Made by a program: the position numbers and the translations under genes | DNA from: Treponema vincentii | Lineage (GTDB): Bacteria > Spirochaetota > Spirochaetia > Treponematales > Treponemataceae | Reading direction: 5' to 3' | Assembly: GCF_010365865.1 (NCBI RefSeq) | Contig: NZ_CP048020.1 | Span: forward strand, 2,356,001-2,420,000 | DNA length: 64,000 nt | Notes under the pieces: generated by a model | Seen by the model: only the letters and a program-made list of their open reading frames with translations | What the model was told of the DNA's origin: nothing | Databases searched by the model: none | Shown here: one piece after another, positions 37,642 through 46,339 of the stretch | Layout of the letters: each line of letters begins with the position of its first letter | How positions within the stretch are numbered: position 1 is the stretch's first letter

Positions 37642-38459
37642 TGCCGAGTAATATGCAAACAATCTCGACAGTGTCCGAAAACAACAATACCGGCAGCCCC
37701 ATCAAACTCCCCACTGCAATTCTCCTTGCAGGAGGACTGTCAACCCGCATGGGCTGCTGTAAACAGCTGCTCCCGCTTTGCGGAAAACCCTTAATCGGAT
37801 ACGTCATTGAAACATTACTTGAAGCAGGTATTACCCATCTGGTGATCACGGTAAATGCCGAAACACAGCAGCCCATAACAAAAATGATAGCGCAGCTGAC
37901 ACAAATCAAATCTACGCAAAAACCACCTGTGCACAACGGATGCCAAAAGAGCCTTGACGCCGGCAACGCAACCCGCCAATCATTCCACTGTGATATTGCC
38001 TTTAATCCGGATCCGGCGCGGGGACAGGGACATTCGGCGGCTCTTGCAGTACAAGCTGCGTGCCGCGGCTATGCGGAAGCTCTTGCAGTAAACACAGCCG
38101 CTCCCCTTCATCACCCAAGCGGCTTTTTATTCTGCACCGCCGATCAGCCTTTTTTGCAAGCCGACAGTATCCGCGACCTCTGCACCGTCTTTCAAAATAA
38201 TCCCAACCACATTGTTTCTGCGGCCTTTAACGGCAAGCACTGTTCTCCGGTTATCTTTCCGGCGGCACTAGCCGGTGAGCTCAGCCGCTTGGACGGAAGT
38301 ATCGGTGGCAGAACCGTGATGAACGCTCACCCTGATCTGATTCTACCCTCCCCGCTCCGCTCCGAAATGGAAGCCTTCGACATCGATACGCCTGAAGACT
38401 TTAAACGGGCGGAAGAGTATGTGCATCAGCACACACAGGGCAACTGCAGCGAAATATAG
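37638..38459 (+). CDS. MocA-type molybdenum cofactor cytidylyltransferase/NTP transferase
   Basis: 273 residues with the nucleotidyltransferase signature AILLAGGLSTRMGCCKQLLP, GKPLIGYVIETLLEAGITHL, ARGQGHSAALAVQAA, the metal-binding FLFCTADQPFLQADSIRDL, and SPVIFPAALAGELSRLDG-like sequence ending DIDTPEDFKRAEEY. This matches NTP_transf_3 proteins of the MocA/MobA-like group, which attach CMP to molybdopterin for xanthine-dehydrogenase-type enzymes. An insertion of about 40 residues precedes the ARGQGHS motif. The start overlaps the NTPase gene. No hydroxylase subunits are in the window, so the target enzyme must be elsewhere. Confidence 0.82.
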   Translation: MMPSNMQTISTVSENNNTGSPIKLPTAILLAGGLSTRMGCCKQLLPLCGKPLIGYVIETLLEAGITHLVITVNAETQQPITKMIAQLTQIKSTQKPPVHNGCQKSLDAGNATRQSFHCDIAFNPDPARGQGHSAALAVQAACRGYAEALAVNTAAPLHHPSGFLFCTADQPFLQADSIRDLCTVFQNNPNHIVSAAFNGKHCSPVIFPAALAGELSRLDGSIGGRTVMNAHPDLILPSPLRSEMEAFDIDTPEDFKRAEEYVHQHTQGNCSEI

Positions 38460-38472
38460 AAGGTTTATTTTC

Positions 38473-38620
38473 AGCCGCTTACATCGCGCGGCTAAAAAAC
38501 ACTGCGAGTTTGCCTACCGACAAACATCGCAGATTGTATGTACGCTATCGCGTACTAATTGAACAACTTCCAAAGTTGATACTTTGTTCAGTTGTTCAAT
38601 TTTAAGGAAGGTATACCTTC
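38473..38620. repeat. Row of five hairpins between convergent genes
   Basis: AGCCGC/GCGGCT (38473-38493); TGCGAGTTTG with CAAACATCGCA (38503-38531); GTACGC-TATC-GCGTAC (38540-38555); AATTGAACAACT with its complement ending at 38601, enclosing CAAAGT/ACTTTG; and the perfect palindrome GAAGGTATACCTTC (38607-38620). The fourth is the best terminator candidate, being followed by T residues on the plus strand. Confidence 0.7.
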
Positions 38621-38629
38621 GACGTTCCT

Positions 38630-39871
38630 TTACCGTCCTAACCGGAACATGAGTGTTTTACCCCGGATCATAACCAGTGAAATACTTTCCATGCCGGGAA
38701 CACTTTCTGCTGCCGAGTAGACGATATTTTCCATATCTTCCACTCTGCCGAAATATTGTACTGCGTACTTTGTTTGAGCGGTAGATTGATACACAACCCG
38801 TATTGTTTCGACTTTAGTGTTCAATACATTTCGGAACTTGTTCATCAGTTTACTGTCGGAACTATTGTTAATAGTAATTTCATACCGAATACCTTGTGCA
38901 TAATCCCGCACCAATGCTTTTTTCGCTTGATCAACGGCAACACTCATTGCTTTAAAGACCGTTGACTTTATCGCGTTCTGTGCCGCAGCTTCGGTACTTC
39001 CGCGGTCGAACGTCTTAGGACTGCTATAGGGTACAGCGCCGAGTAATTCTCCCGTAGACGGATTGTACATTTTCAAGTTAACTTCAGCTTGAGCATAGTA
39101 ACCGCCTGTTTCTCGGCCGCCCTGCACAAAACCGTCCACTTCAATATAAACATCAGCGCCAAGTTTTTGCGCAATCCACTGTACAACCGAAAGATCAGCC
39201 GTATCAGGTTCTTGAGTAAACAGCGTAGCACTATCTGATTTTAATGCTTCTACCGCGGCATAATCAACGGCACGGTACCCATTGTCAAGCAGGTATTTAT
39301 TCGCCATGTTGACGGCAGACTTGGAAAATGTACTCCCATCTTTTGCCTTTTGATTTGGAACAACCATATACAGCATACTATCGACATACTGTGTGATAAA
39401 TCCGACATTATTTCCTTGCAATTCGCTCTTGATTCTTGCCTCATGTACTTCAGGACTCGATAGAATATTGCCGCCCTTTGCAGAATAGGTACCGATCATA
39501 TCGAGTGTACGGCGTAATTCATCCATTTTTACCGGTACGGTGATCTCACAATAGTATCCACGGTACGTTTGATCGCGCCGCAAAATACGCATATAGTCGG
39601 TTTCAAGGTAAGCATTCGGTCTTGTCCCGGCGTAAAAAGCGGAATGTAACTTACTACGATTCTGCATTTCTTCCGTCTCTCCGATAAGGTCGATAACGGC
39701 AAGCCGCAGGGTATTCGCTTTTGCCTGAGTCAGTGCCTCCAAAAACGTATATCCCTCTCCGGAACCGGCATAATAAGGGTTGTTGCCTGTGTACTGCGGA
39801 ATCCGCGGCATAACGGTACATGATGTCAAAAGCACCGACAGCAGTGCATATAATACAATGTTTCTTTTCAT
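38630..39871 (-). CDS. Lipoprotein with LPP20/FlgT-like domain, probable envelope role
   Basis: 413 residues. MKRNIVLYALLSVLLTSC is a lipoprotein signal with Cys18. Residues 35-110 (GYTFLEALTQAKANTLRLAV followed by IDLIG, then YYCEITVPVKMDEL) resemble the LPP20/FlgT-N pattern in which an N-terminal helix precedes a strand with a conserved ITV. The middle, ADVYIEVDGFVQGG then AEVNLKMYNPSTGELLG, reads like a domain that binds a partner, and the C-terminus has an alpha/beta repeat. It follows the outer-membrane-like gene at 39957 on the same strand. Function is unknown; homology is by eye only. Confidence 0.55.
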   Translation of the reverse strand: MKRNIVLYALLSVLLTSCTVMPRIPQYTGNNPYYAGSGEGYTFLEALTQAKANTLRLAVIDLIGETEEMQNRSKLHSAFYAGTRPNAYLETDYMRILRRDQTYRGYYCEITVPVKMDELRRTLDMIGTYSAKGGNILSSPEVHEARIKSELQGNNVGFITQYVDSMLYMVVPNQKAKDGSTFSKSAVNMANKYLLDNGYRAVDYAAVEALKSDSATLFTQEPDTADLSVVQWIAQKLGADVYIEVDGFVQGGRETGGYYAQAEVNLKMYNPSTGELLGAVPYSSPKTFDRGSTEAAAQNAIKSTVFKAMSVAVDQAKKALVRDYAQGIRYEITINNSSDSKLMNKFRNVLNTKVETIRVVYQSTAQTKYAVQYFGRVEDMENIVYSAAESVPGMESISLVMIRGKTLMFRLGR

Positions 39872-39906
39872 AGTTTTCTCCTTATCGTGTGAGTTATATC
39901 GGGCAG

Positions 39907-39933
39907 CTGTCTAAAAACTTCAGTTTTTGACAG
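39907..39933. repeat. Hairpin CTGTCTAAAAACT...AGTTTTTGACAG
   Basis: Long stem with one bulged base between two minus-strand genes. A partial relative, AAAACCTGAGGTTTTTGGACAG cut to a short stem, is near 28955. Probably a terminator or repetitive palindrome. Confidence 0.45.
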
Positions 39934-39956
39934 TTTCCTTAGCTTGAGGTGCATGC

Positions 39957-41441
39957 CTAGAACCTGCGGGTTATTCCTATAAAAACATGAAAGTTCATGT
40001 GTGATGATAGAACATCCCATGCATAATTATTAACCTTATCGAGTTCCGGCGGAGGAAATAGGCTTTCTTTTTTCAATTTTTCAGCCGCCTGCGCGGGACT
40101 CAGTAAATTATGCATATAGCCGAATCCGGCACTACCGCCTATCGTCCAATTCCGCGAAATAAAGTAATCTGCCGATACAAGCACCCTCCCGCCGAGTTGA
40201 GTTGCAGTAACGGTATAAGTCTTTGCTGAATTTGATTGCGCGGCAACGGATGTACCCGAAAAGCAAAATTGTAATTCCGGTGTAATCTTAAAACGGGATG
40301 TATAGAAATTATAAACCCCGATACCTAAATATCCTGTTCCGAAAGGAGTAAGCCGCATCGGTTTTGCACTCAATACAGCGGAGGATCCAATCGGTTGTTG
40401 TATGGCATACTCATATCCGACCGATATACTGAGATGAAAATTTGCCTTGTATACAGCCCGTATACCGAAAGTCGGCTGAACACGCAAAAACTCCTTTGAG
40501 TCTTTTGTCATTACGCCGGTAATGGGAACCGTTATACCTGCATATCCTTGCAGTAGAATACGGGATCCTAAAAGCTCTTTAACAGAATCCCCTTCGACAA
40601 TCGGCTGGTCTGCATAAATCACTTTTGCAACTGAGAAAGTATCGTGTACTTCCGAAATAATTAACAAACCGGTTTCTTTTACCGACTGCTTTCCGGCAAC
40701 TGAGATGGATTTTTGCAGGATATATTCATCTCCTGCATTTATACCGATATCCTTTCCCAGCTCGATTGTAACGGTATTGTTTTCATGGTCAACGGCAAGT
40801 ACTCCGCTTGCCAATGCAAACTCCGGTTCAAATTTAATTGCCGTATAAACCGAACTTATTAAAGAACTGATTGCTTCGTCAACCGCATCGGAACGCCGTT
40901 TTGCGACTTTTTTAACGGATAGCGGTATAACCCGCTCACTCGCGGAACCGGAAACGTCAAGGATAGATATTGCCCCTTCTATTCTGACTATCCAATACTT
41001 TTTTATAACTTTTTTGCCCTCAACTACAGTTTCTTCAAACATAAGACGTTCATCATAGTCGGTAATCCGGGGCGCAAATACCAAAAAGGCTCCGGTAAGC
41101 CGTTCCCAATCGGCACGTGTAAAAGCCTCTTCTCCTGATAACACGGTTTCGGAAATTTCCGACCGCTGTTCTTTCATTCTTTTGATTTGATCGATAAAGG
41201 ACACAATATTGTTTGAGTTGAGCCGGTACTCCATACCGATTACGTTAAACCGTTTAAAAGAAGTAACAACATCGATAATCCGTTGATCTATTCTTGCGGC
41301 AACTTCGGAGGGAACATATCCCGAATGAGAAAGTCTAAAAACTGCGATATCTTTTTTACCGCTTACTATTTGGGCAGAGAGCAGCGCTGCTACGAGCACA
41401 TACACTATAACGAATATGTATCTTTTAGGACATTTAACCAT
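39957..41441 (-). CDS. Probable outer-membrane protein with N-terminal periplasmic domain
   Basis: 494 residues with a signal peptide (about residues 8-23, ending ALLSAQ). Residues 30-130 (KKDIAVFRLSHSGYVPSEVA then ARIDQRIIDVV, later RFNVIGMEYRL) resemble CsgG/FlgT-like periplasmic domains. The region at about 210-290 (VNGVLAV-like strands and KDIGINAGDEYILQKS) looks like a C-terminal FlgT/SHD-like barrel. From about residue 295 alternating strands such as GYAGITVPITGVM and RPTFGIRAVY-like sequence end in FHVFIGITRRF, a terminal phenylalanine typical of outer-membrane beta-barrels. Role is unknown; the downstream lipoprotein may be its partner. Confidence 0.55.
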   Translation of the reverse strand: MVKCPKRYIFVIVYVLVAALLSAQIVSGKKDIAVFRLSHSGYVPSEVAARIDQRIIDVVTSFKRFNVIGMEYRLNSNNIVSFIDQIKRMKEQRSEISETVLSGEEAFTRADWERLTGAFLVFAPRITDYDERLMFEETVVEGKKVIKKYWIVRIEGAISILDVSGSASERVIPLSVKKVAKRRSDAVDEAISSLISSVYTAIKFEPEFALASGVLAVDHENNTVTIELGKDIGINAGDEYILQKSISVAGKQSVKETGLLIISEVHDTFSVAKVIYADQPIVEGDSVKELLGSRILLQGYAGITVPITGVMTKDSKEFLRVQPTFGIRAVYKANFHLSISVGYEYAIQQPIGSSAVLSAKPMRLTPFGTGYLGIGVYNFYTSRFKITPELQFCFSGTSVAAQSNSAKTYTVTATQLGGRVLVSADYFISRNWTIGGSAGFGYMHNLLSPAQAAEKLKKESLFPPPELDKVNNYAWDVLSSHMNFHVFIGITRRF

Positions 41442-41482
41442 GGTCGTATACTAGCACAATCGATAATTTCAGCACAAGAGGA

Positions 41483-41631
41483 AGGATTGGTAACCGCATA
41501 AAACGTTTACCGGATATATTCCCGCATAAAAATTGAGGCTGCTCAACCAGAGTTGAACCTCTTTGCGGTTCAAATGGTCTCACAGCCTTAATTTTTATGC
41601 GGTGTTTAAGCTATCTGTCTTATGCGTTTGT
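41483..41631. repeat. Covarying palindromic element, copy 2
   Basis: Inner arms CCGCATAAAAATTGAGGCTG (41522-41541) and its complement at 41583-41602 with one G-T pair. The 41-base core (41542-41582) differs from copy 1 at only a few sites. Outer arms AACCGCATAA (41492-41501) and TTATGCGTT (41620-41628) pair with AAGGA/TCCTT further out. The right side keeps AGCTAT as in copy 3. It lies between two minus-strand genes, so the core reads antisense to them; hairpin B is missing here. Confidence 0.82.
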
Positions 41632-41650
41632 CCTTCTGCTAAAATACTAA

Positions 41651-42877
41651 CTAATACAGAAGATATTTCTTGCGGATGTTGCTAAACAGCTTTGTCTCTT
41701 TTTCAATGCGGGTAAAATAATCCTGTGTAGTTTGCAAAGGATTGGTGAGCTGTGTACAACCTGTTAATAAATGGAGGCCGCAATATTTTTTGCCCACATT
41801 GTTTATCGTAAACTTGTCGGGGTAGAGGTGCTTGAGTTCGTAGAACATGGCAATTGCCGTCTTAACGGGCGAAAAACTGCAGCGGTCGGTAACGGCAATT
41901 TGTACTCCCCCGCAGAGCTGCCCCGTATAGAGCGAAATCGATGGGGTAAAAAATGCGGGCAAAAAACGCACGCCGTCCAAGCCCAACCGATTCAGCTGAT
42001 CAGCTAGACGGTAAGCATCGATATAAGGCGCTCCAAGGTATTGAAACGGCATCGTTGTTCCCCGTCCTACCGAAAGGTTGGTTCCTTCAAATAAACAGAC
42101 ACCGGCATATACGAGCGCGGTGAGGGGCGACGGAATATTGGGAGACGGCGGCACCCATATCAGAGGCAGCTCGTCAAAGTAGGTCTCTCTATCCCAGCCT
42201 GTCATCGGGATTACCGTCAAATCACAATGAATACCGTATTCGGTGTTGAAGAGCAAGGCAAGTTCCCCGACCGTCATACCGTGCCGTTGCACAATGGGAA
42301 AATATCCCGTAAAGGAACGGTATTCAAGCTCCAGCATATTCCCCTCGACGGTGCCACCAATCGGATTTGGGCGGTCAAACACGACAAATTGTTTTTTATA
42401 CCGCGCACATTCTTCCATCGCGTATGCCATGGTGGAAATATAGGTATAGAAACGAGCTCCGACATCTTGAATATCAAAGCAGAGAATGTCGATATCTTTT
42501 AACATTTCCGGCGTCGGCCGTTTGGTATTTCCGTAAAGGCTGTATACCGGCAGCCCCGTTCGCGGATCGGCGCTGTGTCCGATGGATGCCCCCTCCCGTT
42601 CGTTGCCCTGTATACCGTGTTCGGGCGAAAAAAGCGCCGTAAGCTGCACCGACCGGCTCAACAGCACCGCAGAGGGCGTTCCCGCGGAATCGATACCGGT
42701 TTGATTGGTAATCAGTCCTACTCGCTTTCCGGCAAAAATGGCACGATATTGCGGCAACTGTTCAATTCCCAATTTTAACCGATTTTCTGCAACGGCTTCT
42801 TGGCATACAATACAAAACAAGAAGAACAATACCGCCGCTGCCTTTAGTTGGCGTAAATGGCATACAGACATTTTCAT
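41651..42877 (-). CDS. NamZ-like DUF1343 exo-acetylmuramidase family protein
   Basis: 408 residues from ATG 42877; the start is uncertain because no ribosome site is clear. A signal peptide (about residues 10-28, AAAVLFFLFCIVCQEAVA) precedes the DUF1343 domain: GKRVGLITNQTGIDSAGTPS, ALFSPEHGIQGNEREGASIG, GLPVYSLYG, DIDILCFDIQDVGARFYTYI, FVVFDRPNPIGGTVEGNMLE and GVCLFEGTNLSVGRGTTMPF. The founding member NamZ removes terminal N-acetylmuramic acid from peptidoglycan fragments. It is probably exported and involved in cell-wall recycling. Oral treponemes depend on external MurNAc sources in some cases, but a role here is inference. Confidence 0.88.
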   Translation of the reverse strand: MKMSVCHLRQLKAAAVLFFLFCIVCQEAVAENRLKLGIEQLPQYRAIFAGKRVGLITNQTGIDSAGTPSAVLLSRSVQLTALFSPEHGIQGNEREGASIGHSADPRTGLPVYSLYGNTKRPTPEMLKDIDILCFDIQDVGARFYTYISTMAYAMEECARYKKQFVVFDRPNPIGGTVEGNMLELEYRSFTGYFPIVQRHGMTVGELALLFNTEYGIHCDLTVIPMTGWDRETYFDELPLIWVPPSPNIPSPLTALVYAGVCLFEGTNLSVGRGTTMPFQYLGAPYIDAYRLADQLNRLGLDGVRFLPAFFTPSISLYTGQLCGGVQIAVTDRCSFSPVKTAIAMFYELKHLYPDKFTINNVGKKYCGLHLLTGCTQLTNPLQTTQDYFTRIEKETKLFSNIRKKYLLY

Positions 42878-42989
42878 AAGGAGATTCGACCCAAATATAT
42901 TTCTCATTGGGAGCATTATAGAGTACCTATACATTTTTTTAAACCGGTATAGCAGAAACCGGCCATTTTAAGTATACTAGGGCTTAACT

Positions 42990-44339
42990 ATGGAAGATAA
43001 GACGCAGGAAATGGAGCGGATTCAAGAGCTGCTCGACAATAGGCACTACGTGGCATTAATTGCGGAACTCGCCGAGATGAACGCGGTTGATGTCGCTGAA
43101 ATATTGGATAAAGAAAATGCGGCAAATGCAGTATTCCTCTTTAGAATGCTTCCCAAGGATCTTGCAGCCGAAGTATTCGCACTCCTTTCGAGTGAACAGC
43201 AAAGCGCATTTATCTCATCGATTACCGATAAAGAGCTCGGTCCTATTTTGGACGAACTTGCGTTTGATGACGTCGTAGACCTTGTAGAGGAGATGCCGGC
43301 AAACGCAGTACGGAAAATATTAGCGAACTCCGGCGAAGAAGAACGCAAGCTCATCAATCAATTCCTCAAATATCCTCCCGATTCCGCAGGAAGCCTGATG
43401 ACGATTGAGTACGTCAGCCTTAAAAAGACGATGACGGTAAAACAGGCGTTGGACTACATCAGAGAGACGGGACTTAAAAAAGAAACGATCTATACCTGTT
43501 ATGTAACCGATGCTAACAGGGTACTTGAGGGCATCGTTTCATTAAAAGAACTCGTGTTGGCGCCCGAACAGGAGCTTATTGAAAATATCTTTGAAAGCGA
43601 ATGTATCTATGTGAACACGCACGATGATCAAGAAAGCGTTATCGCGGTTTTTAAGAAGTACGCCTTTCTTGCCCTGCCCGTTGTCGATGCGGAAAAACGG
43701 CTGATCGGTATTATCACCGTTGACGACGTCATGGATGTTATGGAGCAGGAAGCTACCGAAGACTTCCAGATTATGGCCGCTATGCAGCCGTCCGAAGACG
43801 CATACCTGAACACCGGCGTTTTTACACTCGCCAAGCACCGTATCGGCTGGCTGATGCTCCTGATGGTTTCGGAAACCTTTACCGGCAAGATTATCGAACA
43901 CTACACCGAACTGCTGGCAACACTTACCATACTCACCTCATTTATTCCTATGTTGATGGATACCGGCGGAAATTCGGGCAGCCAGTCATCGACATTGATT
44001 ATCCGCGGTCTTGCTACCGGCGAAATTCAGCTGCGCGACTGGGGTAAAGTATTATGGAAGGAACTCCGTATCGCAATTATGGTAGGTGCGCTGCTCGGGC
44101 TAACTATTTTTGTAAAGGCTTATTTCTTGGACGGAAAACCGATTCTGATTTCTGCAAGTGTCGGGCTAACGCTTGTTGTAACCGTTACTATTGCAAAACT
44201 CACCGGCGGACTTTTACCGATTCTTGCAAAAAAACTCCACATGGATCCCGCTATTATGGCAGGCCCGCTCATCACCACGATTGTAGATGCGGTCAGCCTT
44301 ATCGTTTATTTTAGAATCGCAAAGTTCCTGTTGTTTTAA
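42990..44339 (+). CDS. mgtE: Magnesium transporter MgtE
   Basis: 449 residues: an N-terminal helical superhelix domain (MNAVDVAEILDKENAANAVF, then LPKDLAAEVFALLSSEQQ), two CBS domains (about residues 140-260, with FALPVVDAEKRLIGIITVDD), a connecting helix and five membrane segments. The channel part has SFIPMLMDTGGNSGSQSSTL followed by IIRGLATGEI and the Mg-binding DPAIMAGPLITTIVDAVSLI. This is the standard MgtE layout. It is divergent from the DUF1343 gene and is followed 24 bases on by the dolichol-kinase-like gene. Assignment is secure. Confidence 0.96.
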   Translation: MEDKTQEMERIQELLDNRHYVALIAELAEMNAVDVAEILDKENAANAVFLFRMLPKDLAAEVFALLSSEQQSAFISSITDKELGPILDELAFDDVVDLVEEMPANAVRKILANSGEEERKLINQFLKYPPDSAGSLMTIEYVSLKKTMTVKQALDYIRETGLKKETIYTCYVTDANRVLEGIVSLKELVLAPEQELIENIFESECIYVNTHDDQESVIAVFKKYAFLALPVVDAEKRLIGIITVDDVMDVMEQEATEDFQIMAAMQPSEDAYLNTGVFTLAKHRIGWLMLLMVSETFTGKIIEHYTELLATLTILTSFIPMLMDTGGNSGSQSSTLIIRGLATGEIQLRDWGKVLWKELRIAIMVGALLGLTIFVKAYFLDGKPILISASVGLTLVVTVTIAKLTGGLLPILAKKLHMDPAIMAGPLITTIVDAVSLIVYFRIAKFLLF

Positions 44340-44363
44340 AGGCTAATAGTATATTGGGATTAT

Positions 44364-44990
44364 ATGAAATGGTTTGAACGCTTCCGATACCGTACATTCT
44401 CTCAAACTGCCTCCGTAGAGGAACTGTTGGTTGAAGTGTTTAGGAAAACCATTCATCTGTCTTCTGCTTTAACCGTTGTATTTGCCGAACACTGGTATAC
44501 GCCTACGATTATCGCTATTGTTGCTATCACGCTGCTCTACTGTATCTCAGAATTTTTTCGTATGCGCGGCTATGAGCTTGGTATCATTGCGCATATTACT
44601 CGTTACGCATCACGGGCACGCGATAAAGGGCGGTTCGTATTGGGACCGCTAACACTTGCCACCGGAGTGCTTGCCGCACTTTTGTTTTTCCCCATGCATA
44701 CGGCAAAAATTGCAATATTTGCACTTGCTTTCGGGGACGGCCTTGCGAGCCTTGTCGGAAAGCGTTTTGGAAAAATTCACTTAGCTTTTTTTAAAGATAA
44801 GACCGTTGCCGGAAGTGTAACCTGCTTTGCCGCTGTGTTCCTTTCGTCCTTTGCCGTCAGCGGAAAGTTTTGGAAAAGCCTTGTATTGGGTATTGCCGGG
44901 GCGTGTATCGAAATGCTGCCCCTAAAAGATTATGACAACCTTTTGATACCGGTTGCTATCGGTTTTCTTGCCTTACTGCTCCATGCGTAA
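44364..44990 (+). CDS. Dolichol kinase/phosphatidate cytidylyltransferase-like membrane protein
   Basis: 208 residues with about six membrane segments. The diagnostic motif is FALAFGDGLASLVGKRFGKI, followed by KTVAGSVTCFAAVFLSSFAV and MLPLKDYDNLLIPVA, the CTP-binding region shared by SEC59-type dolichol kinases and phosphatidate cytidylyltransferase relatives. Bacterial homologues include phytol and farnesol kinases. RKTIHLSSALTVVFAEHWYT at the N-terminus is also typical. Substrate is unknown but is probably a prenol or diacylglycerol. It is likely co-transcribed with mgtE and converges on the gene at 44992. Confidence 0.8.
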   Translation: MKWFERFRYRTFSQTASVEELLVEVFRKTIHLSSALTVVFAEHWYTPTIIAIVAITLLYCISEFFRMRGYELGIIAHITRYASRARDKGRFVLGPLTLATGVLAALLFFPMHTAKIAIFALAFGDGLASLVGKRFGKIHLAFFKDKTVAGSVTCFAAVFLSSFAVSGKFWKSLVLGIAGACIEMLPLKDYDNLLIPVAIGFLALLLHA

Positions 44991-44991
44991 G

Positions 44992-45819
44992 CTATTGCCA
45001 CAGATAAAACTGATGAATTGCTTTGAGGAAAAGGCCCCCACCTACTAGCAAAGCTACAATGCCAAAGACAGTAAAAAACCAGGAACCGGTATACAGTAAA
45101 AGCGTATATGCAATTAACATTATCAACAGCTGAATTGCAGCCTTCCGATACTCGGTAATACTGCGATAAATGCCGACCAACAAAAACGATACAACTGCCA
45201 ATACGCAGACAATCCCACTAAAGGAATAAAGGAGATAGCGATAGGAGCGAGAAAATGAGAAAAACGAGACCACTTGAATGGTATCGATCGGAATAACATG
45301 AGACAATGCAAACGCGATAAAACTCAGCAAGAAAATAATAGATCCCGTTTCCCGCGTAAAAGTTTTATGGGCAAAGAGGCTTGAAGTTAAAAGCGCCAAG
45401 CAGGCTCCAAACCGAAAGAAGAAAATAATCCGTGCAACGGAAGCCATAAAAACGGTCAATAGCGGATACCGTTCTTGCAACGGAAAAAGGAGCTGTAACG
45501 CTTCAACAGACAGTGCGAAAATAAACAAGCCAAAAAAAGAAATCTCAAGAGCATGAGTTTTTTCGAAAAGAAAGAAAATACAAACAAGCAGTGCCAATGC
45601 TATTAGCGGAAATGCTGCGATACCGATCATGGCTGCATAATTATTATAGGCAAAAAACGGAAGTCTAAATAACTGAAAAGTACTTTCCGAGACTGTCGGC
45701 AACTTCGCAAGCAAATTATGCGCAACAATAACAATACAGCAGCTTATGCTTCCGATTACCATGAGCGCAGTAATACAAATACCGAAAATTAAGATTCTAT
45801 TACGTCCGGCTATTGTCAT
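44992..45819 (-). CDS. Multi-pass membrane protein of unknown function
   Basis: 275 residues from ATG 45819. About seven hydrophobic helices are visible, for instance ILIFGICITALMVIGSISCC, AALMIGIAAFPLIALALLVC-like segments and LLIMLIAYTLLLYTGSWFFT. Between helices the loops are short and no motif that I know is present. The N-terminal region could instead start further upstream, but that reading runs into the hairpin array. It may be a spirochaete-specific sensor input (7TM-like) or a transport protein; neither is shown. The array at 45901 lies just upstream. Confidence 0.6.
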   Translation of the reverse strand: MTIAGRNRILIFGICITALMVIGSISCCIVIVAHNLLAKLPTVSESTFQLFRLPFFAYNNYAAMIGIAAFPLIALALLVCIFFLFEKTHALEISFFGLFIFALSVEALQLLFPLQERYPLLTVFMASVARIIFFFRFGACLALLTSSLFAHKTFTRETGSIIFLLSFIAFALSHVIPIDTIQVVSFFSFSRSYRYLLYSFSGIVCVLAVVSFLLVGIYRSITEYRKAAIQLLIMLIAYTLLLYTGSWFFTVFGIVALLVGGGLFLKAIHQFYLWQ

Positions 45820-45900
45820 ATCGTGATTAGTATAGTTGGAAACGCCTAGTTCTGTCAAATATACCTTTTGAAAATATACGACGCATCTACTTCGTTGCCT

Positions 45901-46190
45901 TGCCAAAAGTGTACATCCTTGTACACTTTTGGCAGCGAGTTTCAGCATCGCTGAAACATCGCTTCTGATATAACCAGCGGCATCCGTGCCGCTACTGCAA
46001 ACAATCCTCAACGTATCTCAGAACCGCCACGGATGGCGGTGGTTTCAAGAAGTAACAAGTTTGCTTGCAAACTTGCAGCCTACGAATGTACACGGATGTA
46101 CATTCGTGGGCGGGGATGTCCGTGGTTCCGCGCAGCAGCGACGTTTTTGCGCAGCAAAAACTCGACGTTGAAAAGTGTACACGGAGGTAC
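45901..46190. repeat. Array of at least seven hairpins with a recurring CACGGATG-type loop
   Basis: Stems: TGCCAAAAGTGTAC/GTACACTTTTGGCA (45901-45934, 14 bp); GTTTCAGC/GCTGAAAC (45939-45957); AGCGGCA-TCCG-TGCCGCT (45976-45993); ACCGCCA-CGGA-TGGCGGT (46023-46040); CAAGTTTGC/GCAAACTTG (46056-46075); ACGAATGTACA-CGGA-TGTACATTCGT (46082-46107); GTTTTTGC/GCAAAAAC (46143-46161); and GTAC-ACGGAG-GTAC (46177-46190). Four loops carry CGGA or its complement TCCG. It separates the divergent genes at 44992 and 46340. Confidence 0.85.
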
Positions 46191-46339
46191 AAAAAACGGC
46201 TTGATGCATTTATTCTGACAATATAGCCTAAAAAAAAATAAGGAAGCAAAAAAAAAATTTTCTTGCGGAAACAATTATTCCGTGATACACTAATAGAAAT
46301 GCTGACTGGTACTCATTTATTCTAAAAGGAGGCTACTTT

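Noticed and set aside
45901-46190. Hairpin array considered as a CRISPR array
   Set aside because: Units are palindromes with different stems and irregular spacing; there are no identical direct repeats and no cas genes.
46033-46274. Short open frames over the hairpin array
   Set aside because: They exist on both strands because of the palindromes and have no start signals or protein-like composition.
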